Notes under the pieces: model-generated
The model's database searches: none
What the model was told of the DNA's origin: nothing
What the model saw: only the letters and a program-made list of their open reading frames with translations
Assembly: GCF_005885635.1 (NCBI RefSeq)
Contig: NZ_VATY01000002.1
Coordinates: 186,001 to 250,000 of the forward strand
From: Maribacter algarum (ex Zhang et al. 2020)
GTDB lineage: Bacteria; Bacteroidota; Bacteroidia; Flavobacteriales; Flavobacteriaceae
Reading direction: 5' to 3'
Length of the DNA: 64,000 bases
Made by a program: the position numbers and the translations under genes
Part shown: piece by piece, positions 1-9,389 of the stretch
How the letters are laid out: each line of letters opens with the position of its first letter
Position numbering within the stretch: the stretch's first letter is position 1

Positions 1-353
1 AGAAACTGAATCAAGACTCAAATCGAAAAATTGATTTAATCCAAAACTATGTGAATGATAATTTTCAAAACCAAATCACATTAAAAGAAATTTCAAATCT
101 CGTTTTAATGAACGAGGAAACGTTTTGTAGGTTTTTCAAACGCACCTTCGGAAAATCTTTTTTTACTTTTCTGAATGAATATAAAATCAAGTTAGCGAGT
201 AAGCAACTTATCGAAACGAACAAGCAAGTTTCTGAAATTGCTTTCTTATGTGGATACGAAAGTCTTCCTTTTTTCTACAGGCAGTTTAAAAAGTTTATGA
301 ATTGCACGCCCCTGGCATATCGAAAGAAATATGTTAGAGCATTTTCTTTTTAA
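1..353 (+). CDS. AraC-family transcriptional regulator, C-terminal part (cut by window start)
   Basis: Only the DNA-binding end of this protein is in the window. The reading frame stays open to base 1, and upstream of the GTG at 51 it encodes residues such as DLIQNYV that belong to the first helix of an AraC HTH domain, so the GTG is not the real start. Two helix-turn-helix units are visible: ITLKEISNLVLMNEETFCRFFK, with the recognition helix around FCRFFKRTFG, and VSEIAFLCGYESLPFFYRQFKKF followed by TPLAYRKKY, the AraC signature. The effector-binding half lies outside. It reads in the same direction as the fucosidase gene 163 bp downstream and could regulate it, but that is inference from position only. 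Confidence 0.9.
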   Translation, partial: KLNQDSNRKIDLIQNYVNDNFQNQITLKEISNLVLMNEETFCRFFKRTFGKSFFTFLNEYKIKLASKQLIETNKQVSEIAFLCGYESLPFFYRQFKKFMNCTPLAYRKKYVRAFSF

Positions 354-516
354 AGACGTACTCGTTTATATATGAGATGACTAGCTTATTTGTTTTTTAT
401 GCAATAACCATATGTTGCATCTATAAGAACATTAGACGTTTCTGGTTTCCGATAAAAGTATCAATTTTGCGACAACGATTGGCGCTATATTACTAACATT
501 AACCAACCTTCAATAT

Positions 517-2070
517 ATGATTTTTGTTAAAAGAATAATTGTTTTCCTTTTAATAGTCTCTGTATTTTCTTCTTGCGGAGATGAGACCAATAAGAAGATT
601 GCAGAAAACAAAACCAATGATTCTATCCCTGTTTTCGAGGCGAATTGGGAATCCATCCTTAAAAATTACAAAGACCCAGAGTGGTTTAATCAGAAAAAAT
701 TTGGAATTTTTATCCATTGGGGAGTTTATTCTGTACCTGCCCATGGTTCGGAATGGTACCCGAGAAGAATGTATATGGATACCGCAACTTTTAGTGCACA
801 ATTGAAACTACAAAAAGAAGGTCCCAATGAAACTTATTTGTATCACCAAGAAAAGTGGGGTGATCAAAAAGAATTTGGTTATAAAGATTTCATTCCTATG
901 TTCAAGGCCGAGAAGTTCGACCCTGTGGAATGGATTGATCTTTTTAAAAAAGCAGGGGCCAAATACGTTGTACCTGTTGCTGACCATCATGATGGATTTG
1001 CCATGTTCGACTCCAAGACTACCAAATGGAACGCTGTAAATATGGGCCCCAAAAGAGATGTTTTAGGAGAGCTTTTTAAAGAAGGTCGAAAGCAAGGTTT
1101 AATTATGGGAGCTTCATCTCATTATGCCTTTAATTGGTCTTTTTTCAATAAGAAAGATCACTTTGATACAGTTGATCCCGAGTTTTCGGATTTGTATTCC
1201 CCTAAAGGAAAAGATGTTACAGAGCCTGTTTCTGAAGAGTTCAAAAGAATGTGGTGGGATCGCACGACTGACCTAATCGATAACTATAAACCTGAAATTC
1301 TCTGGTTTGATTTTTATTTAGATATACCTGAGTATGAGGAATATCGTCCTAAAATAGCTGCTTACTATTACAATAAAGGTTTAGAGTGGGGCAAGGAAGT
1401 GGTTATCAATGATAAGAATTTGAATCATGAAGCGTTTCCGGAGGGAAGTGTGATTTATGATTTAGAACGAGGAAAACTACCCGGTATTCGAGAGCTTCCT
1501 TGGCAAACGGATACCTCTATTGGAAAGAGATCTTGGGGTTATGTTACGGATGAAGAACCTAAAACGGCCAACGAGTTGGTTGATGATTTAGTGGATATAG
1601 TGTCGAAAAACGGGAATCTTCTATTAAACATAGGGCCCAGGCCTGATGGAACAATTCCCGAAGATCAAAAAGAAACCTTATTGCAAATAGGTAGTTGGTT
1701 AGATATAAACGGAGAAGCTATTTACGATACCAAATACTGGAAAATTTTCGGCGAAGGACCAACGAAGCAAAAAGGAGGGTACATGTCCGAACACGATGTT
1801 CAAGGGTTTTTTACATCAAAAGATATTCGTTTTACACAAAAAGGAGATAAGCTATACGCCACTGTATTAGCTTGGCCTAAAGATGGTAAAGTTGATATAC
1901 AAGCCCTGGGAAGTGCAAGTGAGCATGCAAAAGATATAGAAATTAAAGGTGTTCGACTATTAGGTAGTGATGCCAAAGTGAATTTTGTTCAAAAAGAAAA
2001 GGGATTGTTGATTACAAATATGGGTCCAAAAGTAGGGGACTTTGCCCATGTTCTAGAAATCAGTTTATAA
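517..2070 (+). CDS. GH29 alpha-L-fucosidase, exported lipoprotein
   Basis: Predicted exo-acting alpha-L-fucosidase (some GH29 enzymes also release alpha-L-galactose). The first 20 residues form an SPII signal with lipobox SSC, so Cys20 is the likely lipidation site and the enzyme is membrane-anchored outside the cytoplasm. The catalytic barrel is clear: FGIFIHWGVYS (62-72), the His pair in ADHHDG (155-160), and WFDFY around 263-267, where Asp265 is the expected nucleophile. It is followed by LLLNIGPRPDG, typical of GH29. Length (517 aa) is normal for the family with its C-terminal beta-sandwich. A terminator follows, so it is probably transcribed apart from the operon downstream. It would supply free L-fucose to the FucP and oxidative pathway encoded next to it. 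Confidence 0.95.
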   Translation: MIFVKRIIVFLLIVSVFSSCGDETNKKIAENKTNDSIPVFEANWESILKNYKDPEWFNQKKFGIFIHWGVYSVPAHGSEWYPRRMYMDTATFSAQLKLQKEGPNETYLYHQEKWGDQKEFGYKDFIPMFKAEKFDPVEWIDLFKKAGAKYVVPVADHHDGFAMFDSKTTKWNAVNMGPKRDVLGELFKEGRKQGLIMGASSHYAFNWSFFNKKDHFDTVDPEFSDLYSPKGKDVTEPVSEEFKRMWWDRTTDLIDNYKPEILWFDFYLDIPEYEEYRPKIAAYYYNKGLEWGKEVVINDKNLNHEAFPEGSVIYDLERGKLPGIRELPWQTDTSIGKRSWGYVTDEEPKTANELVDDLVDIVSKNGNLLLNIGPRPDGTIPEDQKETLLQIGSWLDINGEAIYDTKYWKIFGEGPTKQKGGYMSEHDVQGFFTSKDIRFTQKGDKLYATVLAWPKDGKVDIQALGSASEHAKDIEIKGVRLLGSDAKVNFVQKEKGLLITNMGPKVGDFAHVLEISL

Positions 2071-2107
2071 CCCCTTTAAAAAATAGTTAGTGCAATTTTA
2101 GTGTTTG

Positions 2108-2149
2108 AAAAGCGTGCCAAGGTCTGTCTACCCAATGGTGCGCTTTTTT
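2108..2149 (+). terminator. Rho-independent terminator after the GH29 gene
   Basis: A 12-bp stem (left arm 2108-2119, right arm 2136-2147, with two G-U pairs) runs straight into a T tract at 2144-2149. It lies 38 bp after the fucosidase stop and 66 bp before the next start, so it separates the fucosidase transcript from the catabolic operon. Confidence 0.65.
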
Positions 2150-2215
2150 ATAACGATTTTCTGAAGTAAGGATAAAATCAAATACTTAAATTTAACTGCA
2201 ATAAAAGAAACTACT

Positions 2216-3229
2216 GTGAAATATATAGTTTGTGAGAAACCAGGAGAATTCGTTCTTAAAGAAAAAGATTCCCCGAAGCGAAAAGAAGGTGAGGCTTTGT
2301 TAAAAGTTACTAAGGTGGGTATCTGTGGAACAGATTTACATGCCTTTGCTGGCAATCAAGCATTTTTTACCTACCCCAGAATTTTGGGTCATGAATTGGC
2401 TACCCGAATCGAAGCCATAGGTGAAAATAGCAAGGGACTCAAGCCTGGTGATAATGTGGTTGTTATGCCTTATTTAAGTTGTGGTAAATGTGTTGCTTGC
2501 AGAAATAGAAAAACCAATTGTTGTACGAGTTTGCAAGTTTTAGGTATTCACACCGATGGCGGAATGCAAGAATATATCACTGCACCTATCGATATTTTAA
2601 TTCCCTCGAAAAACCTCACCGATAACCAAATGGCACTGGTTGAACCACTTGCCATTGGTGCTCATGCCGTTAGACGCGCTCAACTGAAACCAGAGGAAAC
2701 AGTTGTCGTCATAGGTTGCGGACCGATAGGTTTAGGACTTATGAAATTTGTGCAGATTGCGGGTGCTAAGGTTATCGCCGTTGATATGAATCAACAAAGG
2801 CTTGATTATGCTAAGAAGACAATTGGTGTTGACCATGTGGTTTTGGCTGGCCATAAAGCGATTCAAAATATAAGCGATATAACTGATGGCGACATGGCTG
2901 CTGCTGTGTTTGATGCTACTGGGCATAAGGGAGCTTTGGAATCGGGACCTGATTACATGTCTCACGGAGGCAGATATATTTTAGTTGGGCTGTCAAAAGG
3001 AGAATTGACCTTTAAGCATCCGGCAATACATGCAAAAGAGACCTCTATTTTATGCAGCAGAAATGCCGCACTGGAAGATTTCGAACATGTAATTTCAGTT
3101 TTGGAAAGTGGTATTTTCCCTGTTGAATCTTTTATTACCCATAATGTAGACTATACTGATATGATTGCTAATTTTAATAGCTGGGTGAATCCCGCTACCG
3201 GCGTAATAAAGGCAACAGTGAATTTTTAA
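2216..3229 (+). CDS. Zinc-dependent medium-chain dehydrogenase (sugar/sugar-acid), first gene of the deoxysugar operon
   Basis: NAD(P)-dependent alcohol dehydrogenase of the zinc MDR superfamily. Catalytic zinc ligands are Cys37 in GICGTD and His59/Glu60 in GHE. Structural zinc cysteines sit at 89, 92, 95 and 103 (C-x2-C-x2-C-x7-C). The Rossmann motif GCGPIGLG lies near residues 167-174. The start is GTG at 2216; no better ATG precedes it and the MKYIVCEKPG beginning fits the family. Six bases separate it from the uxaA-like gene. Relatives of this type include L-threonine, sorbitol and galactonate dehydrogenases. Beside UxaA and UxaB homologues it could oxidise C5 of L-galactonate or L-fuconate as E. 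coli LgoD does, or oxidise 2-keto-3-deoxy-L-fuconate. Substrate is inferred, family is certain. Confidence 0.88.
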   Translation: MKYIVCEKPGEFVLKEKDSPKRKEGEALLKVTKVGICGTDLHAFAGNQAFFTYPRILGHELATRIEAIGENSKGLKPGDNVVVMPYLSCGKCVACRNRKTNCCTSLQVLGIHTDGGMQEYITAPIDILIPSKNLTDNQMALVEPLAIGAHAVRRAQLKPEETVVVIGCGPIGLGLMKFVQIAGAKVIAVDMNQQRLDYAKKTIGVDHVVLAGHKAIQNISDITDGDMAAAVFDATGHKGALESGPDYMSHGGRYILVGLSKGELTFKHPAIHAKETSILCSRNAALEDFEHVISVLESGIFPVESFITHNVDYTDMIANFNSWVNPATGVIKATVNF

Positions 3230-3235
3230 TAGACC

Positions 3236-4888
3236 ATGTCCAAACAATTTTTACAAATACATCCGAAAGACAATGTTCTGGCTGCTTTGCGCGATATTGA
3301 TAAAGGAGATGTTGTTGATTTTCAAGGCAATTCTTTTAGTGCTATTGAACGTATTCCAGCAAAGCACAAATTTACTTTTCAAGATTTTTACCAAGGAGAC
3401 GAAATCATTATGTATGGTGTTCTTGTTGGTGAGGCAACGAAGGCTATTGTCAAAGGTGGGCGAATTTCAATGGAAAATTGTGTTCATGCCTCCATGGAAT
3501 ATGGGGTAAGTTCAGAACAATTTATCTGGGAAGCGCCCAATGTAACAAAATGGAAAGATGCTACTTTCAAAGGCTATCACCGAGCTGATGGTAGCGTAGG
3601 TACGGCCAATAATTGGCTCATTATTCCCATGGTTTTTTGTGAAAATCGAAATGTTGAGGTTTTAAAGTCTGCTTTGCAAGAATCATTGGGGTATCATACT
3701 ACAAACGATTTTGTGGTGGACACGGATGCATTGGTAAGTCAGTATAAAAATGGTGCGTCAACGGAAGATTTAATGAATTCTGAAATCATTCGGTCACCAG
3801 AAGAAATTAAGCAAAATAGAACTTTCCCTAATGTAGACGGGATCAAATTTTTGACCCACGATGGTGGCTGTGGCGGTTTTCGGCTTGACTCGGAAACACT
3901 TACAAGCCTATTAGCAGGTTATATAACAAACTCCAATGTAGCGGGAGCGACAATTTTGAGTTTGGGCTGTCAAAATGCCGAGGTGAAAAACTTGCTAGAA
4001 GGCATAAAGAAAAGGGATTCGAATTTCTCCAAGCCCCTATATGTGCTAGAACAACAAAAGAGTAAAAGCGAACGTCACTTCATTGAAGAAGCGGTCAAAA
4101 AGACTTTTTTAGGATTAATTGAGGCCAATAAAGTAGAACGTAAACCAGCTCCATTGTATCACTTGAACCTCGGTCTGGAATGTGGTGGTTCAGATGGTTT
4201 TTCGGGAATATCGGCTAATCCAGCTTTGGGCTATGCTTCTGACTTATTAGTTGCTTTAGGTGCTACAACGGTGTTGTCTGAATTTCCGGAGTTGAACGGG
4301 GTAGAGCAAGAGTTGATAAATAGATGCGAATCCCAAGAGAACAAGAAGAAATTTGCACGTCTGATGGATACCTATGCGGCCAGAGCGATTGCCCTAGGTT
4401 CGGCATTTAAAAACAATCCATCCCCTGGAAATATTAAAGATGGACTTATAACAGACGCAATGAAATCCGCTGGTGCCGCAAAGAAGGGCGGAACCTCTTT
4501 GATAACCGATGTTTTGGATTACACCGAAAAGTGCACCAAAAAAGGACTCAATCTTTTATGCACACCTGGCAATGATGTTGAAAGTACCACAGGACTGGCG
4601 GGCTCCGGTTGTAACATTATCTGCTTTACTACAGGATTAGGGACACCTACCGGAAATCCGGTTGCACCAGTTATCAAAATGTCTAGTAACAATATTCTGA
4701 GCGAAAAGATGAACGACATTATTGATTTCAATACCGGAACCATAATTACTGGTGAAGATACCATTAAGTCCAAAGGGGAGGAGCTTTTGGAGTATATAAT
4801 TAAAGTGGCGAGTGGAGAAGAAATTCCTGCAGCTGTTCGATTGGGCCAAGACGATTTTATTCCTTGGAAACGTGGTATATCCCTTTAA
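3236..4888 (+). CDS. UxaA/GarD-family sugar-acid dehydratase (altronate dehydratase type)
   Basis: Iron-dependent sugar-acid dehydratase of the altronate/galactarate family, removing water from C2-C3 to give a 2-keto-3-deoxy acid. Residues 1 to about 95 form the SAF domain, and the rest is the catalytic GD_AH region, with GYHRADGSVGTANNW near 115-129, a GGCGG stretch near 211 and GLECGGSDGFSG near 315. At 550 aa it is a fused full-length form; Campylobacter splits the same protein into two genes. Cytosolic. In this operon the substrate is probably L-fuconate, or D-altronate/6-deoxy-altronate if the neighbouring UxaB-like enzyme works first. It sits 6 bp after the MDR gene and 9 bp before the UxaB-like gene, so co-transcription is very likely. 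Confidence 0.9.
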   Translation: MSKQFLQIHPKDNVLAALRDIDKGDVVDFQGNSFSAIERIPAKHKFTFQDFYQGDEIIMYGVLVGEATKAIVKGGRISMENCVHASMEYGVSSEQFIWEAPNVTKWKDATFKGYHRADGSVGTANNWLIIPMVFCENRNVEVLKSALQESLGYHTTNDFVVDTDALVSQYKNGASTEDLMNSEIIRSPEEIKQNRTFPNVDGIKFLTHDGGCGGFRLDSETLTSLLAGYITNSNVAGATILSLGCQNAEVKNLLEGIKKRDSNFSKPLYVLEQQKSKSERHFIEEAVKKTFLGLIEANKVERKPAPLYHLNLGLECGGSDGFSGISANPALGYASDLLVALGATTVLSEFPELNGVEQELINRCESQENKKKFARLMDTYAARAIALGSAFKNNPSPGNIKDGLITDAMKSAGAAKKGGTSLITDVLDYTEKCTKKGLNLLCTPGNDVESTTGLAGSGCNIICFTTGLGTPTGNPVAPVIKMSSNNILSEKMNDIIDFNTGTIITGEDTIKSKGEELLEYIIKVASGEEIPAAVRLGQDDFIPWKRGISL

Positions 4889-4897
4889 AAAGAATTT

Positions 4898-6346
4898 ATG
4901 CAAGAACTAAACAGACAAACCACAAGCACTCCTAAAAATTTGCCTTTAAAAGTGATGCAATTTGGTGGAGGTAATTTTCTTCGTGCTTTTGTAGATTGGA
5001 TGGTTCAGGTTCTAAATCAAGAAACAGATTTCAAAGGAGGAGTTGTTGTAATTAAGCCTACTGTACGAGGTGATTACCAAGTTCTAAAATCCCAAGATGG
5101 TTTATTTACAGTGGTTTTAGATGGGATTAGAAACGGTGAATTGGTTGCTGAGAGAACCTTGGTTGATTGTGTTCAAGATGTTATCAACCCCTATTCTGAA
5201 TGGGATACCTATTTGGAACTGGCAAAAAATCCTGAAATCCGATTCATAGTTTCCAATACTACTGAAGCAGGTATCAAATTCGATGTAGCAGATACATTTG
5301 AAGATAATCCTCCGAAAGAATTTCCAGCCAAATTGACCATTTGGCTTTACCACCGTTTTCAGCATTTTGGTAATGATAAGACCAAAGGATGCATCTTATT
5401 GCCTTGTGAGCTTATCGAGGATAATGGCACAACTTTAAAATCCGTTATATTGAAGTATGCTGAGCATTGGAACCTTGAAAGGGACTTCGTGAATTGGATA
5501 TATACTGCAAATCACTTTTGCGATACCTTGGTGGATAGAATCGTTTCAGGCTACCCAAATGACAGAGCTGAAGAGATTCGATCGGAAATGGGTTATGAAG
5601 ATGCTTTGTTGGTGGCTGGTGAATATTATCATAGCTGGGTGATTCGAGGACCTGAGTTGGTGCAGAACGAACTTCCTTTCAAACTTACAGATTTGAATGT
5701 TGAATTTGTTAAGGATTTGGTTTCTTACCGAGAGATGAAAGTCCGTATTTTAAATGGAGCACATACAGCAATGGTTCCTGTTGGTTACCTAGGAGGGCTA
5801 AGACTGGTAAACGAAGTAATGGATGACACTGTAGTTTGTGATTTCGTGGAATCACTGTTGATGAATGAAGTGGCCAAAACATTAGACTTTCCTGATAGGG
5901 TCTTAAACAAGTTCGTCCAAGATGTTCTAGACCGATTTCGCAACCCATTATTGAAGCATCAATTGATTAGCATTTCACTAAATAGCACTTCGAAATTCTT
6001 TGCTCGCTTGCTACCGACTTTAACGGATTATTATGTAACTCAAGGAAGTCTTCCCAAGCGAATCGTATTTGGACTTTCAGCACTAATTTGTTTTTATAAG
6101 GGGGAGTTCGGGGGAAAGAGAATTAATCTAAAAGACGACCCTAAAGTATTAAATTTCTTCGCTTCGAATTGGAAAGAATACGAAAGTAATAAATTGAAAA
6201 TAAATATATTAGTTGGAATTATATTGAGTAATACTTCTATATGGGGAAAAGACTTAACTAGGTTCGAAGGCCTCGTTGAGACGGTCTCTGAAAATATTAT
6301 TTCAATTGAAGATAATGGCGTACTGGCAACCTTAAAAAAATTATAG
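4898..6346 (+). CDS. UxaB-like tagaturonate reductase (mannitol dehydrogenase superfamily)
   Basis: Belongs to the polyol-specific long-chain dehydrogenase group that contains tagaturonate reductase (altronate oxidoreductase, UxaB) and mannitol dehydrogenase. Seen in the sequence: an N-terminal nucleotide-binding start (LKVMQFGGGNFLRAFVDWMV, residues about 18-37) and the family block KVRILNGAHTAMVPVGYLGG (about 281-300) containing the catalytic-site KxxxLNxxH arrangement. Length of 482 aa matches UxaB. In E. coli the enzyme interconverts D-tagaturonate and D-altronate. Here, between an MDR dehydrogenase, a UxaA-type dehydratase and a lactonase, it may reduce a 5-keto sugar acid derived from L-galactonate or L-fuconate. 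It is not part of the textbook fucose pathway, which makes its presence notable. Confidence 0.88.
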   Translation: MQELNRQTTSTPKNLPLKVMQFGGGNFLRAFVDWMVQVLNQETDFKGGVVVIKPTVRGDYQVLKSQDGLFTVVLDGIRNGELVAERTLVDCVQDVINPYSEWDTYLELAKNPEIRFIVSNTTEAGIKFDVADTFEDNPPKEFPAKLTIWLYHRFQHFGNDKTKGCILLPCELIEDNGTTLKSVILKYAEHWNLERDFVNWIYTANHFCDTLVDRIVSGYPNDRAEEIRSEMGYEDALLVAGEYYHSWVIRGPELVQNELPFKLTDLNVEFVKDLVSYREMKVRILNGAHTAMVPVGYLGGLRLVNEVMDDTVVCDFVESLLMNEVAKTLDFPDRVLNKFVQDVLDRFRNPLLKHQLISISLNSTSKFFARLLPTLTDYYVTQGSLPKRIVFGLSALICFYKGEFGGKRINLKDDPKVLNFFASNWKEYESNKLKINILVGIILSNTSIWGKDLTRFEGLVETVSENIISIEDNGVLATLKKL

Positions 6347-6347
6347 G

Positions 6348-7175
6348 ATGACAATTGATTCACACCAACATTTTTGGAAATATGAGCCCATCAAGCACGA
6401 ATGGATTGATGATTCGATGTCTGTAATCAGAAGAGATTTCCTTCCATCTGATTTAATCGAAGTTTACAAGGCAAATGGAATTGATGGTTGTGTGGCGGTG
6501 CAAGCTGATCAAACACTCGTTGAAACAGATTTCCTATTGGATTTAGCAAAAGAAAATGCTTTCATCAAAGGAGTTGTAGGTTGGGCGGATTTAAGGTCCG
6601 AAAATATAGATGCTTTATTAGAAGAGTACCACTCTAATCAAAAATTGAAAGGATGGCGTCATATTGTTCAAGGTGAAGCGGACCATAATTTTTTGTTGCG
6701 CCCAGATTTCTTAAGGGGTATTTCTTATTTGGAGAAATACGATTATGCGTATGATATTTTGATTTTTCCTCATCAATTAGGGGCTACTTTGGAATTTGTA
6801 AAACAGTTTCCACATCAAAAATTTGTAATCGACCATATTGCAAAGCCTTGCATCAAAGACGGATTCTTTGAAGGTTGGGCCGTGTTAATGAAAGAAATTG
6901 CCAAACACGAGAATGTAAGCTGTAAAATTTCCGGGATGATTACTGAAGCCGATTTTGATTCATGGAAGCCAACGGAAATTACACCGTATATGGATTTGGT
7001 TTTGAGTGCTTTCGGTGCTGATAGATTGATGTTTGGCTCCGATTGGCCCGTTTGTTTGGTAGCCGGAAACTATGGCGATGTTAAAGGTTTGGTCACTGAC
7101 TTTATAAGTGGATTGTCGGAAAACGAGCAAAAAGCAATAATGGGAGATAATGCCCTAAAATTTTATAATTTATAG
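6348..7175 (+). CDS. Amidohydrolase-2 family lactonase, probable L-fuconolactonase
   Basis: TIM-barrel amidohydrolase of the family that holds L-fuconolactonase and L-rhamnono-lactonase. Metal-binding HxH is at His6 and His8 (DSHQHFW); DHIAKP (near 163) and FGSDWPVC (near 228) carry the later active-site His and Asp. It would open the L-fucono- or L-galactono-lactone made by the SDR next door to the free acid. The ATG lies one base past the previous stop. The homologous protein in the Campylobacter jejuni fucose locus (Cj0487) does this step. Cytosolic, no signal peptide. Family assignment is firm, substrate is inferred from the operon. Confidence 0.88.
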   Translation: MTIDSHQHFWKYEPIKHEWIDDSMSVIRRDFLPSDLIEVYKANGIDGCVAVQADQTLVETDFLLDLAKENAFIKGVVGWADLRSENIDALLEEYHSNQKLKGWRHIVQGEADHNFLLRPDFLRGISYLEKYDYAYDILIFPHQLGATLEFVKQFPHQKFVIDHIAKPCIKDGFFEGWAVLMKEIAKHENVSCKISGMITEADFDSWKPTEITPYMDLVLSAFGADRLMFGSDWPVCLVAGNYGDVKGLVTDFISGLSENEQKAIMGDNALKFYNL

Positions 7176-7176
7176 G

Positions 7177-7968
7177 ATGGATTTAGGATTAAAAGATAAG
7201 GTCGTCGTTGTAACGGGAGCTGCCGGTGTCAAAGGTAGTATTGGGGAAACCATCGTACAGTCACTTGCGAATGAAGGAGCTATTCCTGTTATTGTTTGTA
7301 GAAATGACCGTGGTTATGGGTATGAAGAAGAACTTCAAAAGCGGGGAATCGATGCTATTTTTGTTAAGACCGATTTGTCTAAGCCAGACGAAATAAAGGC
7401 CGCTGCTGAAAGAATAGGTGAGAAGTATGGAAGAATCGATGCTTTAATCAATAATGTAGGTGTTAATGATGGGGCCGGACTTGATGCTTCCATGAAAGAT
7501 TTTATGTATTCGTTACAACTGAATTTGGTGAGCTTTTTTGCCATGACCAAATATTGTCTTCCTTATATCACAAAAGCTAAAGGTAACATTCTGAATATTG
7601 GTTCAAAAGTTGGACTAACCGGACAAGGAGGAACTTCGGGCTATGCCGCATCGAAGGGAGGAGTTCTTGGTTTGACGCGAGAGTGGGCCGTAGATTTGAT
7701 TAAGGAGGGGATACGTTCAAATGCTATCATCATTGCTGAGAGTTGGACACCATCATACGACACATGGATAAAGTCTATACCCAACGGTGAAGAAAAATTA
7801 AAAGCTATTACCAAAAAAATTCCGTTAGGAAATCGAATGACGACCCCAGAGGAAATAGCCGATGTTTGTCTGTTTACAATTTCTGAAAAATCTTCCCATA
7901 CTACGGGGCAGTTTATTACTGTTGATGGAGGCTATGTTCACTTAGATCGGGCCTTATTGACGGAATAG
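7177..7968 (+). CDS. Short-chain dehydrogenase, probable L-fucose dehydrogenase
   Basis: Classical SDR with an expanded glycine motif TGAAGVKGSIG (13-23), NNVG (92-95), catalytic Ser143, Tyr156 and Lys160 (YAASK), and the usual VDGGY near the C terminus. It would oxidise C1 of L-fucose (and, as known for related enzymes, D-arabinose or L-galactose) to the lactone; the Campylobacter FucX enzyme is the functional analogue. An alternative role is 2-keto-3-deoxy-L-fuconate dehydrogenase, also an SDR. It starts one base after the lactonase stop. After it there is an 89-bp gap before the transporter, with no clear terminator. Confidence 0.87.
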   Translation: MDLGLKDKVVVVTGAAGVKGSIGETIVQSLANEGAIPVIVCRNDRGYGYEEELQKRGIDAIFVKTDLSKPDEIKAAAERIGEKYGRIDALINNVGVNDGAGLDASMKDFMYSLQLNLVSFFAMTKYCLPYITKAKGNILNIGSKVGLTGQGGTSGYAASKGGVLGLTREWAVDLIKEGIRSNAIIIAESWTPSYDTWIKSIPNGEEKLKAITKKIPLGNRMTTPEEIADVCLFTISEKSSHTTGQFITVDGGYVHLDRALLTE

Positions 7969-8057
7969 GCCATATGTTTCTGTTTTTCAAACATTCTGCT
8001 CTTATCACGAGCTGTATATTTTATAAATTGTAAGGATAATCCAACCCACTTTAAATT

Positions 8058-9389
8058 ATGAGCAATTCGACTAAAATACCTGTAGTTCGCAAAGAGTTAC
8101 TCTTTCCATTTATCATTATTACTTCGCTTTTTGCACTTTGGGGAATTGCCAATGATTTGACAAATCCCATGGTGTCTGCGTTCAAGAAAGTAATGCCGGA
8201 ACTCTCTAATGTTCAGGCTTCTTTAGTGCAATTTGCTTTTTATTTCGGCTATTTTTTTATGGCCTTACCAGCGGCCTTGTTTATTCGAAAGTACAGCTAT
8301 AAGTCAGGTATCATTTTAGGATTGATATTATATGCTATTGGGGCATTTTTGTTTTATCCAGCAGCGGCTTACGAAGAATATAACTACTTCTTAATTTCAC
8401 TTTGGGTACTTACTTGTGGTTTAGCGTTTTTGGAGACTACCTCGAACCCCTTAGTATTAGCGCTGGGAGATAAAGAAACTTCTACGAGACGTTTAAATCT
8501 TGCCCAGGCCTTCAACCCAATGGGCTCTTTAACTGGAATGATAATAGCTCAGGTTTTTGTAATTGGGGCATTGCGCTCCGATGATTATACAGCAGATGCT
8601 TATAATGCACTTACTTCTGATGAGCTAGCTGTTATTCGTGAAAATGACCTTGGTATAATCAGTATTCCCTATATAGGATTGGGAATTCTTGTCCTGGTTA
8701 TTATGGCAATTATCATTTTTACGAAAATGCCAAAAACCGCAGCGGAAGATAAAATGTCACTATCCGAGTCGTTTAAAAAGTTATTCGCCAACAATAATTA
8801 CGTTAGGGGAGTAATTGCTCAGGCTTTTTATGTAGGGGCTCAAATCATGTGCTGGACGTATATCTTCCAGTATGTTGATAATATAAATTCATCTTTACCC
8901 GAAGGAGAACAGTTGACGGCAACTTGGTTTAATGTTGCGGCTATGATTGTATTCTTGGCCGGAAGGTGGATTGGTACCATATTAATGCGGAGCATCGACC
9001 CTTCTAAATTGTTAATGTTATTTGGAATTGGAGGAGTGATAATGTCTGCGGGTGCTATTTTACTTCCGGGTATGGTAGGATTGATTTCCTTGGTTGGTAT
9101 TTCTGTATTTATGTCAATCATGTTCCCTACAATCTATGGAATTGCATTAAAGGATATGGGTGATGAAGCTAAAATCGGTTCTGCGGGACTCGTTATGGCT
9201 ATCGTGGGCGGAGCTTTGATGCCCGTATTACAAGGGAGTATTTTAGATTGGGGAGGAAGTGGTTTTGCCGATGTTGAAGTTCTTGGATTTATCCCTGAAG
9301 TGAAATTCTCTTTCATCCTTCCTTTGATTTGTTTAGCCGTGGTAGCTTGGTATGGCTATTCTAGCTACAATAACAATAAAGTTTCATAG
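8058..9389 (+). CDS. fucP: FucP-type L-fucose:H+ symporter (MFS)
   Basis: Major facilitator of the fucose permease family with about 12 hydrophobic segments across 443 aa. Acidic residues aligned with the proton- and sugar-coupling positions of E. coli FucP are visible: Asp33 in IANDLTNP and Glu126 in FLETTSNP. Inner-membrane uptake of L-fucose; E. coli FucP also takes L-galactose and D-arabinose. It is placed directly before the mutarotase gene (no spacer) and after the SDR, so the operon imports and then oxidises the sugar. Confidence 0.9.
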   Translation: MSNSTKIPVVRKELLFPFIIITSLFALWGIANDLTNPMVSAFKKVMPELSNVQASLVQFAFYFGYFFMALPAALFIRKYSYKSGIILGLILYAIGAFLFYPAAAYEEYNYFLISLWVLTCGLAFLETTSNPLVLALGDKETSTRRLNLAQAFNPMGSLTGMIIAQVFVIGALRSDDYTADAYNALTSDELAVIRENDLGIISIPYIGLGILVLVIMAIIIFTKMPKTAAEDKMSLSESFKKLFANNNYVRGVIAQAFYVGAQIMCWTYIFQYVDNINSSLPEGEQLTATWFNVAAMIVFLAGRWIGTILMRSIDPSKLLMLFGIGGVIMSAGAILLPGMVGLISLVGISVFMSIMFPTIYGIALKDMGDEAKIGSAGLVMAIVGGALMPVLQGSILDWGGSGFADVEVLGFIPEVKFSFILPLICLAVVAWYGYSSYNNNKVS

